Part shown: piece by piece, positions 10,191 through 18,471 of the stretch
Numbering within the stretch: position 1 is the stretch's first letter
How the letters are laid out: each line of letters begins with the position of its first letter
Source of the DNA: Dissophora ornata
Taxonomy: Eukaryota > Mortierellomycota > Mortierellomycetes > Mortierellales > Mortierellaceae
Assembly (NCBI GenBank): GCA_025201705.1
Contig: MU617115.1
Location: 1 to 22,840 of the forward strand
Length of the DNA: 22,840 nt
Direction of reading: 5' to 3'
Made by a program: the position numbers and the translations under genes
The notes under the pieces: generated by a model
What the model was told of the DNA's origin: nothing
What the model saw: the letters and a program-made list of their open reading frames with translations, nothing else
Databases searched by the model: none

Positions 10191-10922
10191 ATGTCAGCGG
10201 CAGCAGTAGCATTGCAAAAGAGGCTCGAGGCCGACTCGACTGCCTACCAGACCCTGCAGAAAGGTACACAGCACGGAATATAAGCGAAGCCTACACGGAG
10301 TTTTTTATATTATGAAGGCGTTATATTGCGCGTTTGTCCAGGCGTCTGCTTATTCTTGGATAACAAAGAAGAGGCGAAAAAAGAAAAGTGGGGGGCCAGA
10401 ATCCAGCTTCAACGACACTTCATTTATTAACGCGCCGTTTCTTTTTCTTTCATAATCTCTCGCAAATCAATCACATAATAATCACAATCAGAATACACAA
10501 AGGCGGTCGAGTCAAGGCAGAGACTGGACTCTCAGTTGCAGGAGAACAAGCTTGTTCAGGATGAGTTCAAGCTGCTGAAGGACGACGCCAACATTTACAA
10601 GCTCATCGGTCCCGTCCTCACCAAGCAGGACAAAGCAGAGGCCGTCACCAACGTCGACAAGCGTATCGACTTTATCAACGCTGAGATGTAGGTCTACCTC
10701 CCTTCCTCAACCCAGACTCTGTTTTGTTTTTAGTGAGTGGGGTCGTTACCCCCACATTTTTTGCAGCTAACTTGACATATACACAACCCTTCGTTTTTTT
10801 TTAATAGTGAGCGTGTGGAGAAGCAGCTTAAGGATATGCAGGAAAAGACGGAGAAGAAGAGGGTGGAGTTGGTCGAGACACAGACGGCATTGCAGCAGTA
10901 TGCGGCGGCACAACAAAAGTAA
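10191..10922 (+). CDS. YKE2: Prefoldin subunit 6 (beta-type), 3 exons
   Basis: Exons are 10191-10263, 10492-10687 and 10808-10922 with GT-AG introns, giving 127 residues, typical for beta-type prefoldin. The acceptor at 10491 was chosen over the later AG at 10502 because it keeps the heptad register: LQKEYTKAVESRQRLDSQLQ. LQENKLVQDEFKLL and IYKLIGPVL match the conserved beta-hairpin region, and both ends are coiled-coil helices. Prefoldin is the cytosolic hexameric co-chaperone that hands nascent actin and tubulin to the chaperonin CCT/TRiC; subunit 6 is Yke2/Gim1 in yeast. The ATG at 10191 begins MSAAAVALQKRLE with no alternative upstream. It is divergent from RPB5. Confidence 0.95.
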
Positions 10923-10994
10923 ACTGCAAACCAAAAGCAGTACAGATGTCCATTTTTTTTTTTTTTTTTCGCTGGAAAAAGAAAGAAAAATAAT

Positions 10995-11000
10995 AATAAA
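10995..11000 (+). terminator. AATAAA polyadenylation signal, prefoldin subunit 6
   Basis: AATAAA in an A-rich stretch about 73 nt after the TAA at 10920-10922. Confidence 0.5.
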
Positions 11001-11009
11001 AAAATAGAC

Positions 11010-11335
11010 AAACCTGATGTTTACAAGGGTTTGAACGCGAGACTTTGTAGAATGTTATGTAGAATGTTATGTAGAAGTGGCGTTTTTTTTTTTAAAAAAT
11101 GATGATGACTTTATGGTATTTTTTTTTAATGATATGGAACTTTCTTGATCTTAATCGTCCAAGAAACAAAAACAAAAAAGCAAAAAAACAAACAAAAAGA
11201 GGATGCATAAATGCTTTCTGTGAAAGTGAAGATGGTAGGAACGGATATATGTGTGTGTGTGTGTATGTATGTATGCTATACTGTCATATGTAGAGGTACT
11301 GCTCAGCACATCTACACAAGAGTGAGTGGGAGCAT
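11010..11335. other. Convergent spacer between prefoldin subunit 6 and delta-6 desaturase
   Basis: Short A/T-rich convergent 3' flanks with a doubled TGTAGAATGTTA (about 11046-11070) and a (GT)n/(GTAT)n tract at 11250-11275. No gene is seen. The desaturase 3' UTR should occupy part of it. Confidence 0.6.
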
Positions 11336-13389
11336 TTACTGGGCCTTGCCCAGCTTGGCAGCAGCGTTCGAAACTGCATTCAAACGAGCAAAGACCTCAG
11401 CAGTTCCGTCAATCATGCCTGTGGTGTGGTATGTGACGCCGTACTTTTTGCAAAGCGACTCGACTGCAGGCTGGATCTTTGAGAAGCTGTGGCGGGGCAT
11501 CGATGGGAACAGATGGTGCTCGATCTGGAAGTTCAATCCACCCGTGAACCAGTTGGCAAAGAGACCGGGGTGCACATCACGTCCAGTGATGATCTGCTTC
11601 GTGAAGAAATCCATGCTGACGGCCTCCTCCCTCGAGATCACAGGCATACCATTGTGGTTCAACGAGAACACCAATGCCAACAAGTTACCACACACAGCCT
11701 GCGAGACCAAGAAGTAGACTACAATGTTGATGGGATCCTTGATGAACAAGAACATTGTTGCAAAGTACCAGGTCCAGTGCATCGCCAATGACAGCTGCTC
11801 GACCAACGAGATGGGGACACGGGCACCGGAAGGCTTGTGGGCCTGGCCGTTGGGCATAACAAAGAGGATCGACTGAAGGCACCAAGAGAGACGGGCAAAC
11901 GAAAGAATAGGGAAGTAGAACCAGGTCTGGTTCAGGACCATGAAGCGGCTCCACATGCGGGTCAACTCCTCATCAGGAACATCCGCGAAAATCTCCAGAG
12001 CGTGCTCACTCCAGGTCAAGAGAGGGTGAGTGTCAATATCGGGGTCCTCGCCATGAACGTTGGGGGCGGCGTGGTGAGTGTTGTGCTTGTCCTTCCACCA
12101 CGAAGAAGAGAATCCCTGGCAGACACCTCCCAAGAAGGCGCCAAACAAATCACCCCAGAAACGATCCTGGAAGACTTGGTGGTGCAAAAAGTCATGGGCC
12201 AACCAGCCGCACTGCTGCCAGAACACGCCGAGCAACGAGGCCGAGATGACGTTGGCAAGGGTCGAGGTCTGACCCCACTTGGCGACAATGAAGGTCGAGA
12301 GGGCCCAGATGGACAAGTTGAAGGTGACCTTGAAGGCGTAGTAGGCCTTGGACGAGTCGTAGTAGCCCAGGGACTGGAACAGCGTGCGCAGCTTGCGGAC
12401 CTCGGCCGCAAAGTCGTCGTTCTTGATGGCGCGATCCGACTCGGCAATGTCTCCAACGTAGAAATTGGCGAGGGTCTCCCAGGCGGCCTCGGGGTGGAAG
12501 GTCTCGAACACATCTATAGCGGGTGCGCGGGGGAATAGGGTTAGGCACTGGCTGGTATAGTTTAGAATGGCGGCTGGATATTAGGGGGTCTCGGTTGCAA
12601 AAGCAAGCGCATGCAAGCCCCCATATGAAAACATGCCATTCGGCAAACCATAATATCCGTTGCCGTATTTCCAATGTGTCTGTTTTGTGCGGGGGCGACA
12701 GGTGGCAGGACGGGAAGCACCACACACCACACCACTCAGATTGCAAAACACAGGCGATCCCATAATAAATAAAATAAACACAAAGTATAAACGACAGCCA
12801 TGTGCGAGGCACGAGCAGATAAGCGTTGGGGATGTGCTAACGCCAAATAAACAATAATACCGCAGGAGAAACCAAAAAAAAAAAAACCTGAGCTTCCCAC
12901 TCTCCTTTCCTCGTACTGCCCTCCCCGAGGGAACATTGTTCCTGGAAGGGAAGAACAGGGAGGGGCCGAAATTCACCACCTCCATCGGGTGGATCTCTCG
13001 TTCTCGTGCCATGCTTACCAGTGCCGTCCTTGCCAACGTGGGTGAGAATGACGCTTCCACCGGGATGATCAGGCACAAACTCGCGGACATCGTACACCTT
13101 GTTGTCGATGATCATCAAAAAAGGTGCCTCGGCATCGTTCTTGGCCTCGGTCAGGGCATTGACATTAAGAATCTCGGCTCGAGTAAAAGTCTTGTTGCCT
13201 ATCATGTTTGCCAATCAATTATTCGTCGCAGATAGAAAAAAAAAAATAAAGGGGTGAGCGACGTGGTAATCGGATCGCGGAAGTTTTGTCCGCGGTTATC
13301 AGCGCCATTGTCGAGGGTCGAAGCGAGGGGCCAGCGGGTGGCGAGTCTCCTGTTAGGTATAGCAAGACAGACATACTGGGGGTGGCCAT
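11336..13389 (-). CDS. Delta-6 fatty acid desaturase (cytochrome b5 fusion, front-end), 3 exons
   Basis: Exons on the minus strand are 13377-13389, 13019-13198 and 11336-12513, joining to 456 residues; the M. alpina enzyme is 457. The protein has an N-terminal cytochrome b5 domain with heme motif HPGG (49-52) and second ligand His71. Three histidine boxes follow: HDFLHH (171-176), HNTHH (208-212) and QIEHH (394-398), where Q replaces H as is standard for front-end desaturases. Hydrophobic membrane segments lie between the boxes. It inserts a cis double bond at delta-6 of linoleoyl or alpha-linolenoyl chains in the ER, making gamma-linolenic or stearidonic acid, the first step toward arachidonic acid. 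The start is the ATG at 13389 in a GCCATGG context after a CT-rich leader; the 13-nt exon (MATP + A) splices through GTATGT to AG|GC. A start at the internal ATG near 13206 would lie inside the intron. Confidence 0.96.
13199..13376 (-). other. Intron 1 of the delta-6 desaturase
   Basis: A 178-nt intron with donor GTATGT at 13376-13371 and acceptor AG at 13200-13199. It separates the 13-nt first coding exon from the cytochrome b5 exon; the split codon A|GC gives Ser5. The joined start MATPSNKTFTRAE parallels the M. alpina start MAAAPSVRTFTRAE. Confidence 0.85.
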
Positions 13390-13505
13390 GGCGGACAGAC
13401 TTGCGATGGAGGGAGAAGGGGGAGATGAGGATGAGGATGAGGGAGAAGAGATGCAGAGAAGGGATGGGGCAAGAAAAAGGGAAGTGAGTGAGAAATAAAA
13501 AAATA
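13390..13505 (-). promoter_or_regulatory. Pyrimidine-rich leader of the delta-6 desaturase
   Basis: On the minus strand the ~100 nt before the ATG are almost all C/T (repeated CATCCT, TCTCC, CTTTTTC), read on the plus strand as GATGAGGATGAGG and similar. This is the same type of leader as on the Whi2-like gene and it supports the far-upstream start codon. Confidence 0.6.
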
Positions 13506-13759
13506 CAAATCCGAATCAGGAACGACTTCCAACTCAGCTCTCCGGGGAGTGTTTTTGTCGCAGTGATTGGGTTCGGTGCCAGCCAAAGGCGAGGGTTACG
13601 TACAGCGCACAGAACTGTATTCGCAGCAGCGCGAGTATACGTAGGGCAGGTCTTGCGCGAGTCTTGCTGTGTTGGCACCACCATCAGGGACAACACACAC
13701 ACAGCATGGATTGCAGCCTCGATAGATGGCTCTGCGTGCCATGGTGCAGCAGCCTAGCA

Positions 13760-13779
13760 TGTGTGTGTGTGTGTGTGTG
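13760..13779. repeat. (TG)n microsatellite
   Basis: A TG run of about ten units, about 370 nt upstream of the desaturase start. Confidence 0.95.
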
Positions 13780-13799
13780 CGTGTGAATGGTACCACTCG

Positions 13800-14478
13800 T
13801 CTGCATGTTGAGAGCGCGATAGTCTGTCCCGTGTATTACATATTGCTTCCTGAGAAAACAAACATTGTGAAAGAAGCATTATGTTCAACATATCTCCCCC
13901 ATCCAAATCGACTGTTTGGAATCGGACTCTGTGGCGCTCTCCCGGCCCCAAGAGGCGATCAACCACAAGGCGAGGAATGAGGAGTCAGATCGCCATTCCA
14001 CCCCCATTCAAGACACTAAGCAGGCAAGTTGAGTAGAAGAAGATGATGACGACAACAAAAGAAGAGGCTGTTCAGTTGGTTGGGCACTTGAACGTCTTCA
14101 AGTGCATGCAACAGATTTATGCTCTCATTAGATTAAAACTTGACAGTCAAAAAAAATTTAACTCGCTTGGGGACACGGGTGTCCGCTCGCTGGTCCTTGA
14201 CCTCTCTGTATGAAGCTCTTGCATTTCTTGCAATATTGTCTGCGAATCTCGACATGTAGTACCCGTTCACTCCCACGACAATGTATCCGAGGACTATAGC
14301 CTATTAGTAGGAGCCTCATATATCCGTTCCCCTCTACAAAGTCTACAAGGCCATCCCACGTAATATGATTCAGTGACCAAAGTCCTATTCGCATTCAGAA
14401 AAAGCGGGTAATCGTCGCGTTCTAGCACGGGTTCTGACTTGGAGGCATCCAGCCACCTTGCCTATGCTCTCCTCGCAG
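13800..14478. other. Spacer with no recognisable gene
   Basis: The longest frame is a 78-codon minus-strand ORF at 14158-14394, ending with a CKKCKSF...HPCP pattern. It has two cysteine pairs, but no family is recognised and there is no splice support. The rest is unremarkable; part must hold the distal promoter of the desaturase. A TCCTCGCAG at 14470-14478 looks like a splice acceptor for the frame that follows. Confidence 0.4.
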
Positions 14479-14602
14479 AAGTCGACTTATATGGGGCTCT
14501 TCAACAAGAAGCCGGACGAATTGGAGGAGTTCCTTGCCAATGACTGGGGCAACACAGGGTCTACCTCTGGAGACACAGACAAGGAGTTCACGAAGCGGCC
14601 TA
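14479..14602 (+). pseudogene. 5' fragment of the nuclease-like gene, cut by a MITE
   Basis: After a good acceptor (CTCCTCGCAG), the frame reads KSTYMGLFNKKPDELEEFLAN and on to DTDKEFTKRP, where the MITE begins. It is acidic and helix-like and lies directly upstream of the PD-(D/E)XK frame in the same orientation. I take it as the interrupted N-terminal part of that gene. Removing the MITE with one TA copy does not join the two frames (off by one base), so there is a further indel, a missing intron, or the link is wrong. Confidence 0.45.
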
Positions 14603-14787
14603 CAGTCAACCCCCGATATAATGCCACTCGCTGTACTGACATTTTTCATGTAGTGACACCACTTGAATTTTCATTATATTTTTTTACTATGCATTTCTTC
14701 TCGTTGTAACGACATTCGCATACAATCGCCTATAATGACACCTCCAAATCTCTATACCAAACGTGTCATTATAACGGGAGTTGACTG
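14603..14787. mobile_element. 185-bp MITE with ~25-bp terminal inverted repeats and TA target duplication (Tc1/mariner-pogo type)
   Basis: The left end reads TACAGTCAACCCCCGATATA and continues ATGCCAC. The reverse complement of the right end reads TACAGTCAACTCCCGTTATA and continues ATGACAC, so 24 of 27 bases match. TA is present at both boundaries (14601-14602 and 14788-14789), the target duplication of Tc1/mariner-superfamily elements. There is no coding capacity. Subterminal copies of TAATGACAC-like motifs include an 11-bp perfect inverted pair at 14731-14741 and 14763-14773. The CAGTCAAC... end resembles pogo/Fot1-type termini, so a non-autonomous pogo-like element is inferred. Confidence 0.85.
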
Positions 14788-14810
14788 TATTCGATATTCA
14801 ACCCAGATCG

Positions 14811-15521
14811 ATGACCGACGATGAGAAGATGGTGCTGGAAGAGATTGTCAAAGAGTGCTCTCGGAGGAACGAGGCGTATATTTTTGGCCCGAGCTCAAGT
14901 GAGTTTACAAGAAACACGATTGTCGACGCTAGCATGGTTGGAGCCATGCTATCCTATAAGGCGGACCTGTTCCTTGCGCAACAACAGCAGATGAGTGGCA
15001 GACGTGGCCATGGACCAGTGGACTTTGCCGTAATGGATCGTATTCACCAAACACAAGCTCTTGGAGTCACAGAGGTGAAAAAGGACGACCATGTGCAAGG
15101 TCTTGCTCAAAATATGGTGCAACTCGACGTAGCAGTGCAACAAAAGAAAAGGAAGCGAGTTGAGGACATGGATGACGACAGTGGAGAGAGATCTGCCACG
15201 CGCCTTAAATCATATGGCATTGTAACCGACGCATTCAAGTGGACTTTTGTTGAGTGCACATTGGAGGACGATGACACCCTGACATACAAAGTTAAGGATG
15301 TCATGGAAAACCTCAGGCTCAAACACGGACAGAAGTCGTTGAGAGAGGATAGCGAGGCTCTGTTTGGTTATGTTCTCTCGCTCTATGATCGCATGAAGGA
15401 TGAGATCGTGAACAAGAGCACACACGGAAGTCCAGTGTATGGGTCCCCGAACTCGAACAAGAGAATCGTGACTGGATTAGGACAACCTCTGTCGCTCCTC
15501 ACTGCAATAAGTGAATTGTAA
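14811..15521 (+). CDS. PD-(D/E)XK nuclease-like domain protein (multi-copy Mortierella-type family), partial
   Basis: The frame is open from the MITE edge to a TAA at 15519-15521; the first ATG is at 14811, giving 236 residues. Counting from the MITE edge (TTG at 14781 as residue 1), the core reads RRGHGPVDFAV with Asp81, then LGVTEVKKDD with Glu98-x-Lys100, then QGLAQNMVQLD. The order D, ExK and a Gln-rich helix is the signature of the restriction-endonuclease-like (PD-(D/E)XK) fold. A basic patch KKRKR follows. From memory, early-diverging fungi have many such proteins, some attached to Crinkler-type N-termini, but no such header is visible here. The N-terminus is interrupted by the MITE, so the true start is uncertain. 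The C-terminal half (YGIVTDAFKWTFVEC) looks intact. Target and role are unknown. Confidence 0.65.
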   Translation: MTDDEKMVLEEIVKECSRRNEAYIFGPSSSEFTRNTIVDASMVGAMLSYKADLFLAQQQQMSGRRGHGPVDFAVMDRIHQTQALGVTEVKKDDHVQGLAQNMVQLDVAVQQKKRKRVEDMDDDSGERSATRLKSYGIVTDAFKWTFVECTLEDDDTLTYKVKDVMENLRLKHGQKSLREDSEALFGYVLSLYDRMKDEIVNKSTHGSPVYGSPNSNKRIVTGLGQPLSLLTAISEL

Positions 15522-15990
15522 CTGGTCATGGAAGCTCATACCGAAAATACTCTTTCTGTATTTTGTTCAAACGAAAGCAAGACAAACAAAGGAGTGAGAA
15601 GGCGAATGCGCGTAGGAAATAAAAAAAAAGGAGAAAGGAAAGGAAAGGAAAGAATAGCAAAGCAATCCAACGAGATGAACTGCCCGCTCAGCTCAGCTCT
15701 ACATTTCTGTATCAATGTACACTATCCTATATCACACTCGCATCGAACTCTCCTCAGTCGCCTCGTTCTATCCTCTGCCGCCGACTTTGCCTTTTCTATT
15801 ACGACAACAAACATAACAATGAAAACAAACAAAACCTGAAGCTCACAATCTATCAGTAGTCGATGACCCAAACGCACACTTACCAAAGAAATCGAAAGTC
15901 TATTGGATCAATTGATTTACCCTCACGTTTACAAGGGCCTCTCATCACTTTCAGTGCAGCTGTTGCTGCTTCGGCGTCCGGTGCACACTT
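15522..15990. other. Spacer between nuclease-like gene and rRNA fragment
   Basis: No credible gene is seen. Purine-rich repeats (GAAAGGAAAGGAAAGG near 15632-15650) are present. From about 15955 a GC stem-loop-like stretch (GTGCAGCTG...GGTGCAC) may already belong to the 28S rRNA variable helix upstream of the conserved core. Confidence 0.4.
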
Positions 15991-16079
15991 AACATTCAAC
16001 TTAGAACTGGTACGGACGAGGGGAGTCTGACTGTCAAATTAAAACATAGCATTGCGATGGCCAGAAAGTGGTGTTGACG

Positions 16080-16113
<34 letters not shown>

Positions 16114-16138
16114 AGTGAAGAAGTTCAACCAAGCGCGC

Positions 16139-16230
<92 letters not shown>

Positions 16231-16241
16231 ACTGTCCCTAT
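15991..16241 (+). pseudogene. Detached fragment of nuclear 28S (LSU) rRNA
   Basis: The sequence from CATTCAACTTAGAACTGG through ACTCTCTTAAGGTAGCC and TAATTAGTGACGCGCATG to CCCACTGTCCCTAT is the universally conserved LSU core that contains the R2 retrotransposon target and the I-PpoI site. Similarity stops abruptly after CTGTCCCTAT, where intact genes continue CTACTATCTAGCG. Substitutions sit at highly conserved sites (CAAATTAAAAC for CTAATTAAAAC, AAGAAGTTCAACC for AAGAAATTCAACC, GCGCGCGTAAACGG for GCGCGGGTAAACGG). No other rRNA domain flanks it, so it is a non-functional dispersed copy. The left edge may extend to about 15955. Confidence 0.9.
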
Positions 16242-16289
16242 GTTCTTCTCGCCATTGACCTAACAGCCACATCTTCAGAGGTTAGTCAA

Positions 16290-17080
16290 AGTGGAAGATT
16301 GTCAAGCTCGTCAAGTCAAACACCTGCCACTTACGATCTTGATCAGGCAATGCATGAGCGACCGGAAAGGCTCTTCGGTCTCAACACTGTTTTTTCTCTT
16401 CCGCGTCAGCGTAGTTGCCCCTGTCGAGGAAAGAGGTGACGAAGAGGAACACGCCGATGTTGGTGGTGCCAGTCGAGATCTAGGGCGTTTGGGCATCGTC
16501 CTCGCCTCTGCATAGATTTAGTAGTCGAAAATATCCCTCGCCTCTCTTTTCACACATTAAAGAAATCAGAGCTGAGCGCTACTTTGTCATGCCGCTATGA
16601 TTAAAGGTGGTATCAAGTAGGGAACACATCATACCTATCTCAAGATTATCTGTCGAGTTTAGCTTTCCTTGTGAGGTTGTAGATGTTGCCGCCAAGGCCC
16701 GTGCCTGTGGTGAAGAGGACATTGCAGGTAGATCCACTAAATGATTAGCTTACTAAAGGATGGCCTAAGCCAAGAGAATGGAACTTTTGGGTTTGGGCTC
16801 GGCCGTACCCTAACACGGCGGATGGCAGCAAGGGTCTCGCTCACCTTTGCTGCAGCATGTTGAAACGCCTCCATCATAGGTTTCTGAGATATCATGTTCT
16901 CATGATTGGTTGGGATGTGGCAAATTGCAAACCGGTGCATGACATAGCATCCCTCGGCATGAACCTTCATACTAAAAAACTCGACCAAAGGTTCTAAAGT
17001 TGTATAGAGAGATAAAAGAAACATGAATGCCATGGAGAAAGTAAAAGAGTCACATCCAAATGAGATCAAACACACCTCTC
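16290..17080 (-). other. Unrecognised intron-exon-like coding fragments
   Basis: Two minus-strand segments are flanked by good splice signals. One is about 16850-17003 (CTTTAG|AA...GCAAAG|GTGAGC), reading EPLVEFFSMKVHAEGCYVMH and on to MMEAFQHAAAK. The other is about 16331-16518 (TATGCAG|AGG...AAGATC|GTAAGT), reading MPKRPRSRLAPPTSACSSSS and on to EEPFRSLMHCLIKI. A third stretch near 16640-16738 reads well on both strands. Phases do not join into one protein and no family is recognised. These may be remains of the gene that supplied the PIF1-like part, or of another one. Confidence 0.3.
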
Positions 17081-17423
17081 ACAAGAATTCCAACAACACA
17101 AACTTCGTCACCAGGAGAAAGCATCAAGATTGAGTCCAAAGCAAACTTCATCTCTTGAAGTTCTATCTGATTAAAGGCTTACCTAATTTGGTTCTGTCAT
17201 CCCAGATTTAAAAAACTTTGTTTGTCGCGATTTTTCCTTCCAGTAGTGCTAATGACAGTTCCCCTTGTAACGTCGTTGTCACAGTTGCGAAGTCGGGAAC
17301 AAGTCTACTAAAGTCCGTGTTTAGGATCTCCTCCTGAGTGTGTGTCCTATGAACATGAAGGTGCATGAGATTATCATCGCGGAAAAGCTTGGTAGTCTGC
17401 AACGGAGGCATAAGTACTGCTTA

Positions 17424-17944
17424 CCAAGTACTCGTCGTAAAGGTGATACTGCCAAGGTCCACCGACATTGTAATTGTCGGACCGCTATCGAATGCGACCT
17501 GCACAACCGAGTCAATAAGCCTATGGACTCCTCTGGTGATCGTCTGGACAGTCCCCAGGGAGCCATTGGATATTCCTGCACTACGGTGGACGTTGCTCAG
17601 GCACATTAGCTGGTCCGTGGTTCCGAATCCTAACCCATCTATCGCCTCGAATTGATACAGTTCTGAAGCGATTCCGCCAAGCAGTTTCTCGTTAAACGTT
17701 TTAGCCGACAGCGATCGGTTGAACAAGTAAAAATAGTCATCAAGCCGGTCGGTCTCATCTCGCCAAACATGGTTGAGATACAAGGACGACGGCCTGTGCT
17801 GATAATCTCTCGCAAACTCAAAGCAGGCCTCAGTGGATCGCACACCGGTTGTTGTTGGTTGCCCTCGGTTCTTGACACATTGAAGAACCGGTGGATGGTG
17901 TGGCCCTGGATATTGTTAGCGGCCACACCGGATGGCGCCAAAAG
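17424..17944 (-). pseudogene. Broken PIF1-like helicase fragment fused to the Fanzor relic
   Basis: Immediately after the Fanzor reading breaks off, the minus strand reads LLAPSGVAANNIQGHTIHRF, the PIF1/Helitron helicase motif Ia region (LAPTGxAAxNIxGxTIH). After a frameshift near 17835 it continues ACFEFARDYQ, SLYLNHVWRDETDR (like the VYRQ segment after Walker B), FNEKLLGGIASELYQFEAID and SAGISNGSLGTVQTI (like GLxNGxxGxV). Walker A is absent, cut off by the junction. The Walker B DExx region is also missing, so there is an internal deletion besides the frameshift. It ends at a TAA at 17421-17423. This could derive from a Helitron or from a host or transposon PIF1 family gene. It cannot make an active helicase. 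Confidence 0.7.
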
Positions 17945-18296
17945 ACGGTTATTGTTGCCATTGTAGAATGTGTCGAGTTGCAGTTGCATTGTTTCCAGTT
18001 CCTGGTAATAGCTAAACAAGCTGGCGCCTTCGCCACGGCGCGGTGGCATACTGCTCTCAATGTCGGCTATCGATCTTGTGGCATCCACGGGAACAAGTGC
18101 CTTTTGCTCCTCCATCTAGCGGCGATGCTTGAAGCTTGGTTGATATACAGCCTTTTGCTTGACAGCCAAATTGTAATATTTGACAGTATTGGGGCCAGGG
18201 AGTGAACCGGACGAAGGAGACGGAGTGGTGAGAGTGGGCGGGACTGATTCGATGCTTGGCACTTCCTTCTTGACGTTGGAATCAACAACAGAGACA

Positions 18297-18471
18297 TCCT
18301 CCATATCGACATCAGTATGATCAACAAGACTATTATCCTCCATATCAACATCAGTATGATCAACAAGACTATTGTCCTCCATCTCGACATCAGTATGATC
18401 AACAAGACTATTATCCTCCATCTCGACATCAGTATGATCAACAAGACTATTGTCCTCCATCAAGACATCGG
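18297..18471 (-). repeat. 39-bp tandem repeat x4.5, coding for an acidic 13-residue repeat in the Fanzor relic
   Basis: Units at 18297-18335, 18336-18374, 18375-18413 and 18414-18452, plus a partial unit, encode (M)EDNSLVDHTDV(D/E) on the minus strand. The repeats differ by only a few bases (TATCGAC/TATCAAC/TCTCGAC; TTATC/TTGTC), so the expansion is recent or has been homogenised. They lie between the RuvC-I motif and the YNLAVKQKAVYQP segment, a loop position, and keep the reading frame. Confidence 0.95.

Noticed and set aside
10503..10687. Acceptor at 10502 for prefoldin exon 2
   Set aside because: It puts the conserved AVESRQRLDSQLQ segment out of frame. The acceptor at 10491 keeps the frame and the coiled-coil register.
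11020..11045. GGGTTTGAACGCG considered as a tRNA T-arm
   Set aside because: No acceptor stem, anticodon arm or A box lies at the right spacing.
11837..12538. Plus-strand ORF of 233 codons opposite the desaturase
   Set aside because: It is a shadow of the GC-rich desaturase exon on the other strand, with no family resemblance.
12837..13214. Reading from TTG/ATG near 13206-13214 as the desaturase start
   Set aside because: It lies within the intron upstream of the AG at 13199-13200. The spliced 13-nt exon gives a start that parallels the known family N-terminus.
14158..14394. Minus-strand 78-codon ORF with CxxC-like pairs, considered as a zinc-binding protein
   Set aside because: Too short, no matching second half or splice sites, and no recognised family.
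16640..16740. VLFTTGTGLGGNIYNL on the minus strand considered as the Walker A motif of the PIF1 fragment
   Set aside because: It lies 3' of the motif Ia region, in the wrong order. It lacks the GK[ST] residues, and the opposite strand reads equally well.
18297..18471. 39-bp repeats considered as a CRISPR-like array or guide-RNA repeat
   Set aside because: Units are directly adjacent with no spacers and keep the protein frame; they are a coding tandem repeat.
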